Positions 9,294 to 18,090 of a DNA stretch of 64,000 nt are shown piece by piece (the first letter of the stretch is position 1; the number at the start of each line of letters is the position of its first letter). The notes beneath the pieces are model-generated. The model was not told the origin of the DNA. It saw nothing but the letters and a program-made list of their open reading frames with translations, and ran no database searches. Both the position numbers and the translations under genes were made by a program. The DNA is taken from positions 62,001 through 126,000 of the forward strand of contig NZ_BPLL01000001.1 in assembly GCF_019656235.1 (NCBI RefSeq), given 5' to 3'. The stretch comes from Apilactobacillus xinyiensis (lineage in GTDB: Bacteria; Bacillota; Bacilli; Lactobacillales; Lactobacillaceae).

Positions 9294-10064
9294 ACATAAA
9301 CTAAACATTAATATTCCAGCAGCTACTGCTACATTTAATGATTCGGCGTTCCCTTTAATATGAATATATAAGTTATTGGTGGTTTTAGCCAATAGTGACT
9401 TTTGCATTCCATTACCTTCATTCCCCATTATTAAAGAAAAACAATCACTGGACTTGATACTATTATAATCAACAGCCTGTGGATTTAATTCACTACCATA
9501 AACCGGTATACTTAAATTATTACAAGTATCCACCCAACTATTAAGGTCATACTTAATAATTTTAATATGGAAATTACTACCCTGCATTGATCTTAATACT
9601 TTAGAATTAAATATGTCTGAAGTCCCATCTCCAAAAACAACCCCATTCATGCCAGCAGCATCAGCAGTTCTAATCATAGTACCAATATTTCCTGGATCTT
9701 GTACATTATCCAGTAATAGCCATTTACCATTAATAATTTCATTATCTATGATGCTATTAGTATGCGGTAATTTTACAATGGCAAATGCTCCTTGAGGCGT
9801 CTTAGTAGATCCCAATTTAAGAGCGATTTCTTCTGAAATAATGATTACTTCATATGCCTCAATATTTTGAATCTCATTATGGTGAAGTTTATATTGATTT
9901 TCAGTGAATAAAAGCGTTTCTACAGCTTGATCGTAATTTATCGCTTCTTTAATTAAATGCCAATTTTCTAGAATATAAAGGTTCATCTTATCTCTATATT
10001 TTTTAGTCTTCAACTTAGACCAGTTTTTGATGCGATCGTTTTTAGGTGACACAATCTTTTCCAT
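9288..10064 (-). CDS. TrmH/SpoU family RNA 2'-O-ribose methyltransferase (YsgA-like)
   Basis: SPOUT-fold methyltransferase using S-adenosylmethionine on ribose 2'-OH of tRNA or rRNA. The N-terminal SpoU substrate-binding region is at 1-95. The three SPOUT motifs are DPGNIGTMIRTADAAG (123-138), LIMGNEGNGM (211-220) and the knot-closing SLNVAVAAGI (242-251). Length 258 is typical of the YsgA/RlmB-like group. Its location beside pheST matches Bacillus ysgA. The exact target nucleotide is unknown. Confidence 0.93.
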   Translation of the reverse strand: MEKIVSPKNDRIKNWSKLKTKKYRDKMNLYILENWHLIKEAINYDQAVETLLFTENQYKLHHNEIQNIEAYEVIIISEEIALKLGSTKTPQGAFAIVKLPHTNSIIDNEIINGKWLLLDNVQDPGNIGTMIRTADAAGMNGVVFGDGTSDIFNSKVLRSMQGSNFHIKIIKYDLNSWVDTCNNLSIPVYGSELNPQAVDYNSIKSSDCFSLIMGNEGNGMQKSLLAKTTNNLYIHIKGNAESLNVAVAAGILMFSLCK

Positions 10065-10144
10065 ACCGTGTTTATTCTCCCTATATGAATGATTTCATAT
10101 TCCATATTCTATCACAATTTATTTAATTTTTAGGAGGAAAATAA

Positions 10145-10426
10145 ATGTCTAAAGAATGTATAACAATAATTGCTCAAGGCAAAGTTCAAGGAGTTGGTTT
10201 TAGAGCAGCTATTCAAAACATTGCAAATAGCTTAGGAATAACTGGAAATGTTCAAAATTTAAACGATGGAAGCGTAAAAATAACTGCTCAAGGTAATGAT
10301 AAGAAAATCCAGCAATTATTAAAACTAATAAAAAATAACCCTACGCCTTTTTGCAAGGTAACTAAATTATTAATTAATAGTAATGAAAAAAATCATAATT
10401 ATTCTGATTTTAAAATTAAGATTTAA
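10145..10426 (+). CDS. acyP: acylphosphatase
   Basis: Small (93 residues) enzyme hydrolysing acyl phosphates. The signature GKVQGVGFR with the phosphate-binding arginine is near residue 20, and the catalytic-asparagine motif ITGNVQNLNDGSV is near 35-47. An AGGAGG ribosome-binding site lies 7 nt before the ATG. It is divergent from the SpoU gene, and yidC follows on the same strand. Confidence 0.95.
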   Translation: MSKECITIIAQGKVQGVGFRAAIQNIANSLGITGNVQNLNDGSVKITAQGNDKKIQQLLKLIKNNPTPFCKVTKLLINSNEKNHNYSDFKIKI

Positions 10427-10499
10427 AAGCCAACTAAAAAATGTAGCTTTTTTCTGTTATTATTATAAGGTATATTATTTTAGGAAGGGTTTTATCTTA

Positions 10500-11423
10500 A
10501 TGAAAAAAGTAAAAAAATTATACTCGTTAATTGCTATTGCAATGATAGCAGTAACGCTTTCAGGATGTGTAAGAGTTAATAGTGACGGTACTCCTAAAGA
10601 AGGATTTATTTATAACTATTTAGCATTACCGGCTGAACATATTTTAGATTTTATTGCTAAATTTGTAGGTGGGTACGGATGGGCATTAATTGTATTGACA
10701 GTAATTGTTAGATTAATTTTGTTACCAATTATGGTTAATCAAATGACTAAATCTACAAAAATGCAAGAAAAAATGAATTTAATTCGACCACAAATGAAAG
10801 AAATTCAAAAGCGTCAACAAAACGCTAAAACTCAAGAAGAAAGAATGCAAATCCAACAAGATATGATGGCTTTATATCGCGATAATGACGTTAACATGAT
10901 GGGTGGAATTGGATGCTTACCATTACTTATTCAAACCCCTGTATTTATTGCTTTATATAATGCCATTAGATTTTCTCCGGAAGTATCTCATACCATATTT
11001 ATGGGTATTCGTTTAGGAGATAAAAACATAACCTTGGCAATCCTTTCATTAATTGCATACCTAATTCAAGGTTTCTTAATGACTAAAGGAATGCCAGAAG
11101 AACAAAAGAAGCAAATGAAATTTATGATTTTATTAAATCCTATTGTTATTTTAATTGCAACTTTGCAATCTCCTGCAGGTTTAGGAATATACTTCTTTAT
11201 CGGTGGAATATTCATTTGTATTCAAACTTTAATAATTAATATGTACAGACCTAAAATTAGAAGAGAAATTTTAGAACAAGCTAAAAAAAATCCTCCAAAA
11301 AAAGTGGTAAAAGAAGTTCATGAAAGTGATAAAAACAATGAGAGTCCAGAAATAGAAAAATCTGAAGACAATAAAAATAAAAATCGTCAAAGAAATTCTG
11401 GTAAACAAAATCGTAATGATTAA
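10500..11423 (+). CDS. yidC: membrane protein insertase YidC/OxaA (lipoprotein form)
   Basis: Inserts and folds membrane proteins with or without SecYEG. The start at 10500 (MKKVKKLYS) gives a lipoprotein signal with lipobox LSGC (Cys23); a longer frame from 10383 adds no signal and is rejected. About five membrane segments follow, with the conserved NPIVILIATLQSPAGLGIYFF region near the end and a basic, charged C-terminal tail that would contact ribosomes. Length 307 fits Gram-positive YidC1/2. Preceded by acyP. Confidence 0.95.
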   Translation: MKKVKKLYSLIAIAMIAVTLSGCVRVNSDGTPKEGFIYNYLALPAEHILDFIAKFVGGYGWALIVLTVIVRLILLPIMVNQMTKSTKMQEKMNLIRPQMKEIQKRQQNAKTQEERMQIQQDMMALYRDNDVNMMGGIGCLPLLIQTPVFIALYNAIRFSPEVSHTIFMGIRLGDKNITLAILSLIAYLIQGFLMTKGMPEEQKKQMKFMILLNPIVILIATLQSPAGLGIYFFIGGIFICIQTLIINMYRPKIRREILEQAKKNPPKKVVKEVHESDKNNESPEIEKSEDNKNKNRQRNSGKQNRND

Positions 11424-11435
11424 AATAATAAAAAA

Positions 11436-11459
11436 GCAATCAATAAAATTATTGATTGC
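11436..11459. terminator. bidirectional terminator between yidC and histidine kinase
   Basis: Stem gcaatcaataa / ttattgattgc with flanking A- and T-runs. The kinase stop codon lies inside the right arm, so the hairpin serves both convergent genes. Confidence 0.85.
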
Positions 11460-13026
11460 TTTTTTTGTTTTGAATTCTCTCTTTATCTGCTTGAGACAAT
11501 ATCGGTAATGTAATTCTAAAAATAGATCCATGTCCAACTGAACTTTCAACAGAAAGATGACCATTGTAAGCTTCAATTAACCTTTTAGCAATAGATAGAC
11601 CTAAACCATTACCACCCTGGTTTCGACTACGAGCCTTATCAACTCGATAAAATCGGTTAAATACTTTATTCATATTTTTGGGTGAAATTCCTTCACCAAA
11701 ATCTTGAATAGCGATATCTACGTTCTTAGTACTTCTGGAAATTGAAATGTGTACTTCTTTACGCTTCGTAGAGTATTTAACTGCGTTATCTAAAAGTATT
11801 ATTAATACTTGTTCTAAATGATTTCGATAAATCTGAACAAGGGTTTCTTTTTTTATGTCATTATCTAATGTAAACATAAAATCTGGATGTATCATTTTAA
11901 AGTCATTATATTCTTGAAATACCAAATCTTGTGCATCGGTAATTTTATCATTGTAATTAATTTCAACTTGTTCTGCACGAGATAAATCAAGCATTTCTTG
12001 AACTAAACTTTTCATACGATTAATTTCAGAAACCGAAGCATCAATCGATTCTTTCAAAATTTGTGGATCATCTTTACCCCATCGAGATAACATATTTAAA
12101 TGTCCTTGAATTACAGCAACTGGTGTTCTTAATTCATGTGAAACATCTTCCACAAATTGCTGTTGTTGTTCAATATATCTTTGCATAGTATCTAACATAT
12201 CATTAAACAAAGAAGCTAAATCAGTTAACTCATCATTACTATGCATTTTAGGAACTCTAACTTCATTTTCAGGAGAATCATTTATTCTGTTTATAGTTTT
12301 AGAAATGACGCTGATGGGTCTAAGCATGTATGCAGCTAAAATATAAGATAGTAACGCTGCTACAAACACACCTAACACTAAAATGAATAATAAAATAAAC
12401 GTTAATTTTTTAGTGTAGTAATGATAATCGCCTAATTTATTTATAACTCTAATAGTCCCAATTCTTTTTCCATTTACTTTTGAAAAAACAGGTGTTTCAC
12501 CTATCAATGAATTATCATTATTAAATTTATCCATAAATATATGTTCTCTATTTACATTACTAATCTTAGAATAGTTTTGAGGAACATAGCTAGAATAAAA
12601 AACAGGATTATTATCTTTGTCAAATACACTTATTATATTATTGTTTTTTGCCAAACTAGCAAAAACTGAATTTGAATAGGCACTTGAAACATTGCTGTCA
12701 TTAGATTTTTCTTTAAGTTTATTATTTTCACTATTTTTAGCAGTTAAAACATCGTCTACCTTATATCCAACCAAAGGACGACTAAAATCCCCTAATTTAT
12801 CTGAAATAGTACCCATCGTTTCGCTAATGTGCACTCTTTCTTGATGTATCAAGACATCTGAAAAACGATTATAAACTAAAAATGAAAAAATTGACAGCAT
12901 TACAAAAACAATCAAAGAAGTCCCTGCAGACCATTTCCATTTTAATGATAGTCTTCTTTTATTGTGAAACATTTTAGAATTATCTATGCTACTTTCACTA
13001 AGGTTTTTAGTGTTTAATGAGTTCAT
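11449..13026 (-). CDS. sensor histidine kinase (HAMP, HisKA, HATPase)
   Basis: A 525-residue membrane kinase. It has TM1 about 34-54, an extracytoplasmic sensor loop to about 205, TM2 about 208-235, then HAMP. The dimerisation helix has the phospho-accepting His near 297 (VEDVSHELRTP), and the ATP-binding domain has N-, G1- and G2-boxes (DNAVKYS, DFGEGI, GNGLGLSIAKR). Its start overlaps the regulator stop by 4 nt (ATGA), so the two are translationally coupled. It resembles ArlS/LisK-type kinases, but the signal is unknown. Confidence 0.94.
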   Translation of the reverse strand: MNSLNTKNLSESSIDNSKMFHNKRRLSLKWKWSAGTSLIVFVMLSIFSFLVYNRFSDVLIHQERVHISETMGTISDKLGDFSRPLVGYKVDDVLTAKNSENNKLKEKSNDSNVSSAYSNSVFASLAKNNNIISVFDKDNNPVFYSSYVPQNYSKISNVNREHIFMDKFNNDNSLIGETPVFSKVNGKRIGTIRVINKLGDYHYYTKKLTFILLFILVLGVFVAALLSYILAAYMLRPISVISKTINRINDSPENEVRVPKMHSNDELTDLASLFNDMLDTMQRYIEQQQQFVEDVSHELRTPVAVIQGHLNMLSRWGKDDPQILKESIDASVSEINRMKSLVQEMLDLSRAEQVEINYNDKITDAQDLVFQEYNDFKMIHPDFMFTLDNDIKKETLVQIYRNHLEQVLIILLDNAVKYSTKRKEVHISISRSTKNVDIAIQDFGEGISPKNMNKVFNRFYRVDKARSRNQGGNGLGLSIAKRLIEAYNGHLSVESSVGHGSIFRITLPILSQADKERIQNKKSNQ

Positions 13027-13709
13027 GAACGCATCACGTACCCTGTACCACGAACAGTTTGAATATAACTCTTTTGATCTGGACGATCAATTTTATTTCT
13101 TAAATATCTAACGTAAACATCAACAACGTTGGTTTCAGCTTCTGAGTTATATCCCCATACTTTAGTTAATAAGACATCGCGACCTAATACAACGTTTACG
13201 TTTTCCATAAGTGTTAACAAAAGTTCGTATTCGCGTTTAGTTAAGTTAATAATATCGTCACCACGTCTAACAATACGACTTTCTTTTTCAACCGTAATAT
13301 CCTTAAAATGGACTACTTTTTGGCTTTCTTTTTTCTCGTCGCCTTCTATCTCAATACGACGTAATAAGGCTCTAACTCTTGCTAATAATTCTTCGATAGC
13401 AAATGGTTTAACAATGTAGTCATCAGCACCATGATCAAAACCAGAAACTCTATCAATTACAGAATCTCTAGCAGTCATCATTATAATTGGAGTTGACTTC
13501 TTTTCTCTAAGTCTTCTAGCAACTTCCATTCCATTTAATTTAGGTAACATTAAATCTAGTAAAATAACATCATAATCATTTTCTATGGCTTCATCTAAAC
13601 CATCGCGTCCATCAAGGCTAACGGTAACTTCATAACCTTCATGTTCTAATTCAAGTTCAACAAAACGCGCTAAACTCTTTTCATCTTCAATAATTAAAAT
13701 ACGACTCAT
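13023..13709 (-). CDS. OmpR/PhoB-family response regulator
   Basis: Receiver domain with acidic pocket IIEDE, phospho-accepting Asp52 (VILLDLMLP) and conserved Lys near 101 (VKPF). The C-terminal winged helix runs from about 135 with TKREYELLLTLM and the ending VRGTGYVMRS. Length 228 is standard. First gene of the two-component pair. The closest well-known relatives by pattern are ArlR/LisR-type regulators of envelope and stress genes; the regulon is not inferable here. Confidence 0.95.
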   Translation of the reverse strand: MSRILIIEDEKSLARFVELELEHEGYEVTVSLDGRDGLDEAIENDYDVILLDLMLPKLNGMEVARRLREKKSTPIIMMTARDSVIDRVSGFDHGADDYIVKPFAIEELLARVRALLRRIEIEGDEKKESQKVVHFKDITVEKESRIVRRGDDIINLTKREYELLLTLMENVNVVLGRDVLLTKVWGYNSEAETNVVDVYVRYLRNKIDRPDQKSYIQTVRGTGYVMRS

Positions 13710-13820
13710 TAGGTAAATACACCTCTATATATTATTCTTTTTTCAAATCAACAAATCATTTTACATTTTAGCATAATAATGCCATTAATAGTAGTTATCT
13801 CAGTTACATATTAAATTTTT

Positions 13821-13838
13821 TTGTGAATATTTTCACTT
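13821..13838. promoter_or_regulatory. candidate Rex operator upstream of alcohol dehydrogenase
   Basis: TTGTGAATATTTTCACTT matches the Rex pattern TTGTGA-N6-TCACAA in the first half fully and the second half in four of six bases. It abuts and overlaps by 2 nt the -35 element of the adh promoter, so bound Rex would block RNA polymerase. Rex senses NADH/NAD+ and commonly controls fermentative dehydrogenases in Firmicutes. Assignment to Rex is inference. Confidence 0.6.
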
Positions 13839-13865
13839 GATTTTACTTATAACATCTAATATAAT
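13837..13865 (+). promoter_or_regulatory. promoter of alcohol dehydrogenase gene
   Basis: -35 TTGATT (13837-13842), 17-nt spacer, -10 TATAAT (13860-13865), 32 bp before the start codon. Confidence 0.8.
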
Positions 13866-13897
13866 GAAATTATAAATTAAAGAAAGAAGTTGTTAGT

Positions 13898-14914
13898 ATG
13901 AAAGCTGCTGTAGTAAGAGATAACTCAGATGGTTATGTAGATATTAAAGATGTTGATTTAAGACCTTTAAAATATGGTGAAGCTCTTGTCGATGTAGAAT
14001 ATTGTGGACTTTGTCACACAGATTTACATGTTGCATCTGGAGACTTTGGAAAAGTTCCTGGCAGAATTATTGGACACGAAGGTGTAGGTCGTGTATCAAA
14101 AGTTGCTGAAGGAGTATCTAACTTAAAAGTTGGCGATCGAGTTTCTATCGCTTGGTTCTTTAAGGGTTGTGGACATTGTGAATATTGTTTAACTGGTCGT
14201 GAAACTTTATGTAGAAATGTTCAAAATGCTGGTTTTACAGTAGATGGTGCTATGGCCGAACAAGTAATTGTTGATGCAAATTACGCTGTTAAAGTACCCG
14301 AAAACTTAGATCCAATTGAAGCAACATCATTAACTTGTGCTGGAGTTACAACATACAAAGCTCTTAAAGTAGGAGATGCTCGCCCAGGACAATGGATTGA
14401 AATCGTTGGTGCTGGTGGATTGGGTAATATTGCCGTACAATTGGCTCACAACGTTTTTGGAGCTCATGTAGTTGCTGTAGATGGAAACGAACAAAAACTA
14501 GAAGCAGCTAAAAAGAATGGTGCAGAATTATTAATTGACCGTCATGATTCAGACGTTGCTGAACAAATCCAAGAAAAAGTTGGTGGAGTTCACAGTTCAA
14601 TCGTTACTGCTGTTAATAAAGATGCTTTCACTACATCTGTTAATGCACTTCGTCCAGATGGAAAACTAGTTGCTGTTGCTCTACCTAAGGGTGATATGGC
14701 ATTAAATATCGATAAAACTGTTCTTGATGGTATTCAAGTAGCAGGTTCATTGGTTGGTACTAGACAAGATTTAGCTGAAACATTCCAATTTGGTGCTGAA
14801 GGTAAAGTTAAACCAATCGTTAGAACTTGTAAATTAGATGAAATCAACGATGTTATTGATGAAATGAAACAAAACAAGATTGTTGGTCGTGTAGTAGTAG
14901 ATTTCACTAAATAA
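13898..14914 (+). CDS. zinc-dependent alcohol dehydrogenase (AdhP-like)
   Basis: Medium-chain dehydrogenase interconverting alcohols and aldehydes with NAD(H). Catalytic zinc ligands are Cys39 (CGLCHTD), His60-Glu61 (GHEGVGRV) and a Cys near 149. The structural zinc site is Cys91, 94, 97 and 105 (CGHCEYC...LC). The nucleotide-binding glycine motif GAGGLGN follows at about 172. Length 338 matches AdhP/AdhA. It is a single-gene unit with its own promoter, Rex-like site and strong terminator; in a heterofermenter it would help recycle NADH. Confidence 0.93.
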   Translation: MKAAVVRDNSDGYVDIKDVDLRPLKYGEALVDVEYCGLCHTDLHVASGDFGKVPGRIIGHEGVGRVSKVAEGVSNLKVGDRVSIAWFFKGCGHCEYCLTGRETLCRNVQNAGFTVDGAMAEQVIVDANYAVKVPENLDPIEATSLTCAGVTTYKALKVGDARPGQWIEIVGAGGLGNIAVQLAHNVFGAHVVAVDGNEQKLEAAKKNGAELLIDRHDSDVAEQIQEKVGGVHSSIVTAVNKDAFTTSVNALRPDGKLVAVALPKGDMALNIDKTVLDGIQVAGSLVGTRQDLAETFQFGAEGKVKPIVRTCKLDEINDVIDEMKQNKIVGRVVVDFTK

Positions 14915-14925
14915 TCATTAGAAAT

Positions 14926-14990
14926 TAAAAGCTAAATAAAAAAGGTTCAGAACCCATGGTGTTCTGAACCTTTTTTATTTAGCTTTTAAA
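14926..14990. terminator. very long bidirectional terminator between adh and rpmF
   Basis: A perfect 29-bp inverted repeat (14926-14954 / 14962-14990) with 7-nt loop ccatggt. The inner GGTTCAGAAC / GTTCTGAACC is flanked by A6/T6 runs. The rpmF stop codon lies inside the right arm. Confidence 0.9.
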
Positions 14991-15170
14991 TTAGTTATTA
15001 ACTTTAATAACTTGTTTACCATTGTAGAAGCCACAGTTTGGGCAAACTACGTGTGATTTACGTAACTCACCACAGTTTGGGCAAGCACTTAAACCTGGAT
15101 TAGCTAATTTGATATGACCACGACGCATATTCTTTTTAGCTTTTGAAGTCTTTCTTGCTGGTACAGCCAA
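14976..15170 (-). CDS. rpmF: 50S ribosomal protein L32
   Basis: A 64-residue protein read from TTG at 15170: it begins [12 protein letters not shown], continues [13 protein letters not shown] and holds the two zinc-binding pairs CPNCG (30-34) and CPNCG (43-47). No other start is in frame before an upstream stop, and a GGGGG ribosome-binding site lies about 7 nt upstream. The C-terminus (VIKVITNLKAK) runs into the shared terminator hairpin. It follows yceD, the usual yceD-rpmF pairing. Confidence 0.93.
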
Positions 15171-15238
15171 TATAAAAACCCCCTTTTATAAAAAATATCC
15201 ACTAGTGAAAAATTTTATAGCCTTACCAAAGAAAATCA

Positions 15239-15775
15239 CTATTTAAAATAATCTTTCAATTTAGCAAGACGTGGATCAACAGTTTTATCTTCTGCCTTAG
15301 GATTGTTGTATTCTTGTTCAGAAATAACTTTCCAAAAACTTCCTTCAGGCATTTCTTTACCCTCTTCTTCTTGAGGAGAGAGAATATGCATTGGGATTTG
15401 TAAGATAATATTATCAGCAACTGATTTATCAAAATCAATTTTTTGATTTTCAATTAAAAATGCTACATCGCCTAATTCTTCATACTTTTTAAGATTGTAT
15501 TCATCTTTAACATATACCTCGTTAATATTAAAATCTAAATCAACATTAACCGGGTCTAATGAACGTGAAGACGGAACAACCATCTTACCGGTAACTTTAG
15601 CATTAACAATCACATTACCGCTATCATAAAAAACATGTGCACTAACTGTTACTGGATCTACTGATAAAATATACTTAGGATATCTATCCAATAAATCTTT
15701 TTCCAAGTCAAGCTTTTCAGTAACTGAAAGCGGAGCATCTTGATAACTAGATAATTCATTTAATGACCATTTCAT
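15239..15775 (-). CDS. yceD: YceD/DUF177 family protein (23S rRNA accumulation protein)
   Basis: The start at 15775 (MKWSLNELSSY) is chosen because AGGGGG lies 7 nt upstream; a longer frame from 15832 lacks a site. The 178-residue protein has the DUF177 pattern: an N-terminal region, central VNAKVTGKMVVPSSRSLDPV, and a C-terminal DPRLAKLKDYF that typically ends this family just before L32. The usual Cys pair of some homologues is absent. Bacterial and plant YceD are linked to 23S rRNA processing; cotranscription with rpmF supports this. Confidence 0.9.
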   Translation of the reverse strand: MKWSLNELSSYQDAPLSVTEKLDLEKDLLDRYPKYILSVDPVTVSAHVFYDSGNVIVNAKVTGKMVVPSSRSLDPVNVDLDFNINEVYVKDEYNLKKYEELGDVAFLIENQKIDFDKSVADNIILQIPMHILSPQEEEGKEMPEGSFWKVISEQEYNNPKAEDKTVDPRLAKLKDYFK

Positions 15776-15854
15776 GTGTAGTCCCCCTAATGCAACGATG
15801 TTTATTATACATATTACAAATATGCTTGTCAAGGTGTTTACCTTGATAGCAAAA

Positions 15855-16976
15855 TCACTTATAAATCAACGGAAATCGATATAAATCTTCATTTTCATTA
15901 GTAATTATGCCTGTCATAAATCCTGCTCGATATTCATATCTAAGTTCATTATTCAGGTTGCTTTTGTTTACTCTAGATATTATAGGAATATCGATAGATT
16001 TCTTAACTTGCTTTAAATATGATTTTCCTAAATTATTAAATCCTAATACCCTAATATATTCAAATATTGCATCATTTTGATAATTCAATAGGATGTAACA
16101 ACATAATCTTTTTAACCTAGCATAAGTGTATCGCTTTGATTTTATTTTAGAAATAAATTCTTCAAAACTATTAGAAGCATTAATTTCTTTTTTTAATTTA
16201 AATTCTAAACCTTCATTCATCTGATATATTTGGCTTAATTCGTTTGTGGAAGACATTGATATCATGTACTTTAAGTATGGGAAAAATGAATCCCACGTAA
16301 TTATTTCATCAAAATGAATGTTGTAATTCGGTAAAAATTTACTAAAATCATTATCATGCTTAAGTATGGCTGAACGAATTGCCGAAGCACTAGAAATGTC
16401 AGCTTTATAATTTAAATCACTATCGTGGTGATTGGCTCCCAAGCGTTTTACTGGATACAATTTCATTGGACATTCTAAAGCAGAATTAGAAATTGCATAA
16501 TTCATCCCTAACACATCATTAGGACTAGAAATTCTTTTTCCCGTCTTAGAATACACATAGTCCCTAATAGACGCAGAATAAGGTGTGTTTGCATCTAAAT
16601 AAGATTTAATATCTTGCTTAATTTTTTTAAAATGACTTAATTCATTAAAGTTTATTTGATTATTTTCACATCCAAAACTTAAATAAGAACATTTTAAATT
16701 ACCCAAAATATTAACCGAATATTTAGCAAATAAGTCCGCCGGTTGAACTGCACACTGAAATGGCAATTCTATTACTAAATCAGCACCGTTGCGTATTGCT
16801 ATATCAGTGCGTGTCCACTTATCAACTAATGCTGGTTCTCCTCTTTGAACCCAATTACCGCTCATAATCACTACAACTAAATCAGCACCAGTTAAACGTT
16901 TAGCTTCTTTTAGTTGGTATAAATGTCCATTATGAAATGGATTGTATTCAGATATTATTCCCACAGCTTTGAGCAT
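15855..16976 (-). CDS. tmcAL: tRNA(Met) cytidine acetate ligase (YlbM)
   Basis: ATP-dependent enzyme that acetylates the wobble cytidine of elongator tRNA-Met using acetate. The N-terminal nucleotidyltransferase motif GIISEYNPFHNGHLYQL carries the HxGH signature, followed by VIMSGNWVQRGEPALVDKW. Length 373 is normal for the family. It abuts the upstream methyltransferase gene with no gap, in the yqeK-rsfS-yqeM-ylbM order seen in lactobacilli. Confidence 0.93.
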   Translation of the reverse strand: MLKAVGIISEYNPFHNGHLYQLKEAKRLTGADLVVVIMSGNWVQRGEPALVDKWTRTDIAIRNGADLVIELPFQCAVQPADLFAKYSVNILGNLKCSYLSFGCENNQINFNELSHFKKIKQDIKSYLDANTPYSASIRDYVYSKTGKRISSPNDVLGMNYAISNSALECPMKLYPVKRLGANHHDSDLNYKADISSASAIRSAILKHDNDFSKFLPNYNIHFDEIITWDSFFPYLKYMISMSSTNELSQIYQMNEGLEFKLKKEINASNSFEEFISKIKSKRYTYARLKRLCCYILLNYQNDAIFEYIRVLGFNNLGKSYLKQVKKSIDIPIISRVNKSNLNNELRYEYRAGFMTGIITNENEDLYRFPLIYK

Positions 16977-17717
16977 CTATGACATCACCTTATCACAAAC
17001 AAAAAACCAACGGTCAGTCTTATTATCTGGAGTTTTTTTACCAAAATCAGCTGACACTTTAATATTTTTGAAACCTACTTTTTTTAGTAGGTCTAAATAA
17101 ACTTTTAGATCATAAGTTCTTTCATAATGAATTTCATTAAAAGAATCATAGGCTTCTATTTCTTCATTGTAAAAGAAAAAAGCTAAGTCATGTTCAACTG
17201 AATGTGGAGCATCACCAATGTAACTTGACCACATAAAAGCTCTTGATTCGTCATGATAGTTATACATGTATCCTGGATAATAAACATCTGTTTTATAAGG
17301 TGTAATTACGTCAAACAAGTATTTACCACCATTATTTAAATGCTTAAAGACATTAGTAAAAGCTGTTTCAATTTCTGATTCTGATTTTAAATAACATAAA
17401 GAATCATCAAAACAAGTAGCTACATCGTAATTATCAATAGTTGATAAATCCAACATATTACCCTCGATTAATGGTAAAGACAAGTTCATATCATTAGCGT
17501 GCTTACTAGCAATTGAAAGCATGTCATTTGATAAATCTAAGCCTGTAACATTATATCCCTGACTAATCAATAAACAATCTAATCTTCCATTTCCACAAGC
17601 AATATTAATAATGTTAGACGAAGTATCAACGTTATCTTTCACAAATTGTAGCCAATGATTATACATATTAGAATCAAAGAGCTCATCATAAAGCTGTGCA
17701 AAACTAGTGTAAATCAT
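16977..17717 (-). CDS. yqeM: class I SAM-dependent methyltransferase (YqeM-like)
   Basis: A Rossmann-fold methyltransferase of 246 residues. The SAM-binding motif IINIACGNGRLDCLL is near residue 36-50 and the acidic motif VTGLDLSNDML near 54-64. Position directly downstream of rsfS matches Bacillus yqeM. The substrate is not known. Stop and start codons abut those of both neighbours, so tight cotranslation is likely. Confidence 0.88.
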   Translation of the reverse strand: MIYTSFAQLYDELFDSNMYNHWLQFVKDNVDTSSNIINIACGNGRLDCLLISQGYNVTGLDLSNDMLSIASKHANDMNLSLPLIEGNMLDLSTIDNYDVATCFDDSLCYLKSESEIETAFTNVFKHLNNGGKYLFDVITPYKTDVYYPGYMYNYHDESRAFMWSSYIGDAPHSVEHDLAFFFYNEEIEAYDSFNEIHYERTYDLKVYLDLLKKVGFKNIKVSADFGKKTPDNKTDRWFFVCDKVMS

Positions 17718-18074
17718 CTATTCTTCTATCCAATCACTTAAATCTACTGAATCGGCATCTGACCATAATTTTTCCAAGTTATAAAAGCTTCTTTCATCAC
17801 TTTGAAATACATGTACAATTACTTCTCCTAAATCAATTAAAATCCATTTAGCAGTACTTTTACCTTCAACTTGTTTAATGTAAATATCTTTTTCTTCTAC
17901 AGCATCAACAATTTCATCAGCAATAGATTTAACTTGACGATTAGATGTAGCATCCATTATTACAAAATAATCAGCCATTAAGCTAACTTCTTTAACATCT
18001 AAAGCAACAATATCATGTGCTCTTTTTTTATCAGCAGCTAATACTACTTCTTTTAAAATATCTTTACTATTCAA
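17718..18074 (-). CDS. rsfS: ribosomal silencing factor RsfS
   Basis: Binds L14 of the large subunit and blocks subunit joining when nutrients are scarce. The 118-residue protein has the Iojap-family pattern: VVLAADKKRAHDIVALDV, ADYFVIMDATSNRQVKSIADEI, and GEVIVHVFQSDERSFYNLEKLW. It lies between yqeK and yqeM on the same strand. Confidence 0.96.
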   Translation of the reverse strand: MNSKDILKEVVLAADKKRAHDIVALDVKEVSLMADYFVIMDATSNRQVKSIADEIVDAVEEKDIYIKQVEGKSTAKWILIDLGEVIVHVFQSDERSFYNLEKLWSDADSVDLSDWIEE

Positions 18075-18090
18075 TTTAATTTCTCCTTTA

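Noticed and set aside
10427-10470. Hairpin aaaagc / gctttt between acyP and yidC as a terminator
   Set aside because: Only six weak pairs around a 15-nt loop; too weak to call.
11271-11576. 101-codon minus-strand frame rich in Phe and Ile
   Set aside because: Overlaps the A-rich basic tail of yidC and the kinase 3' end; the low-complexity product is an artefact of poly-lysine codons read backwards.
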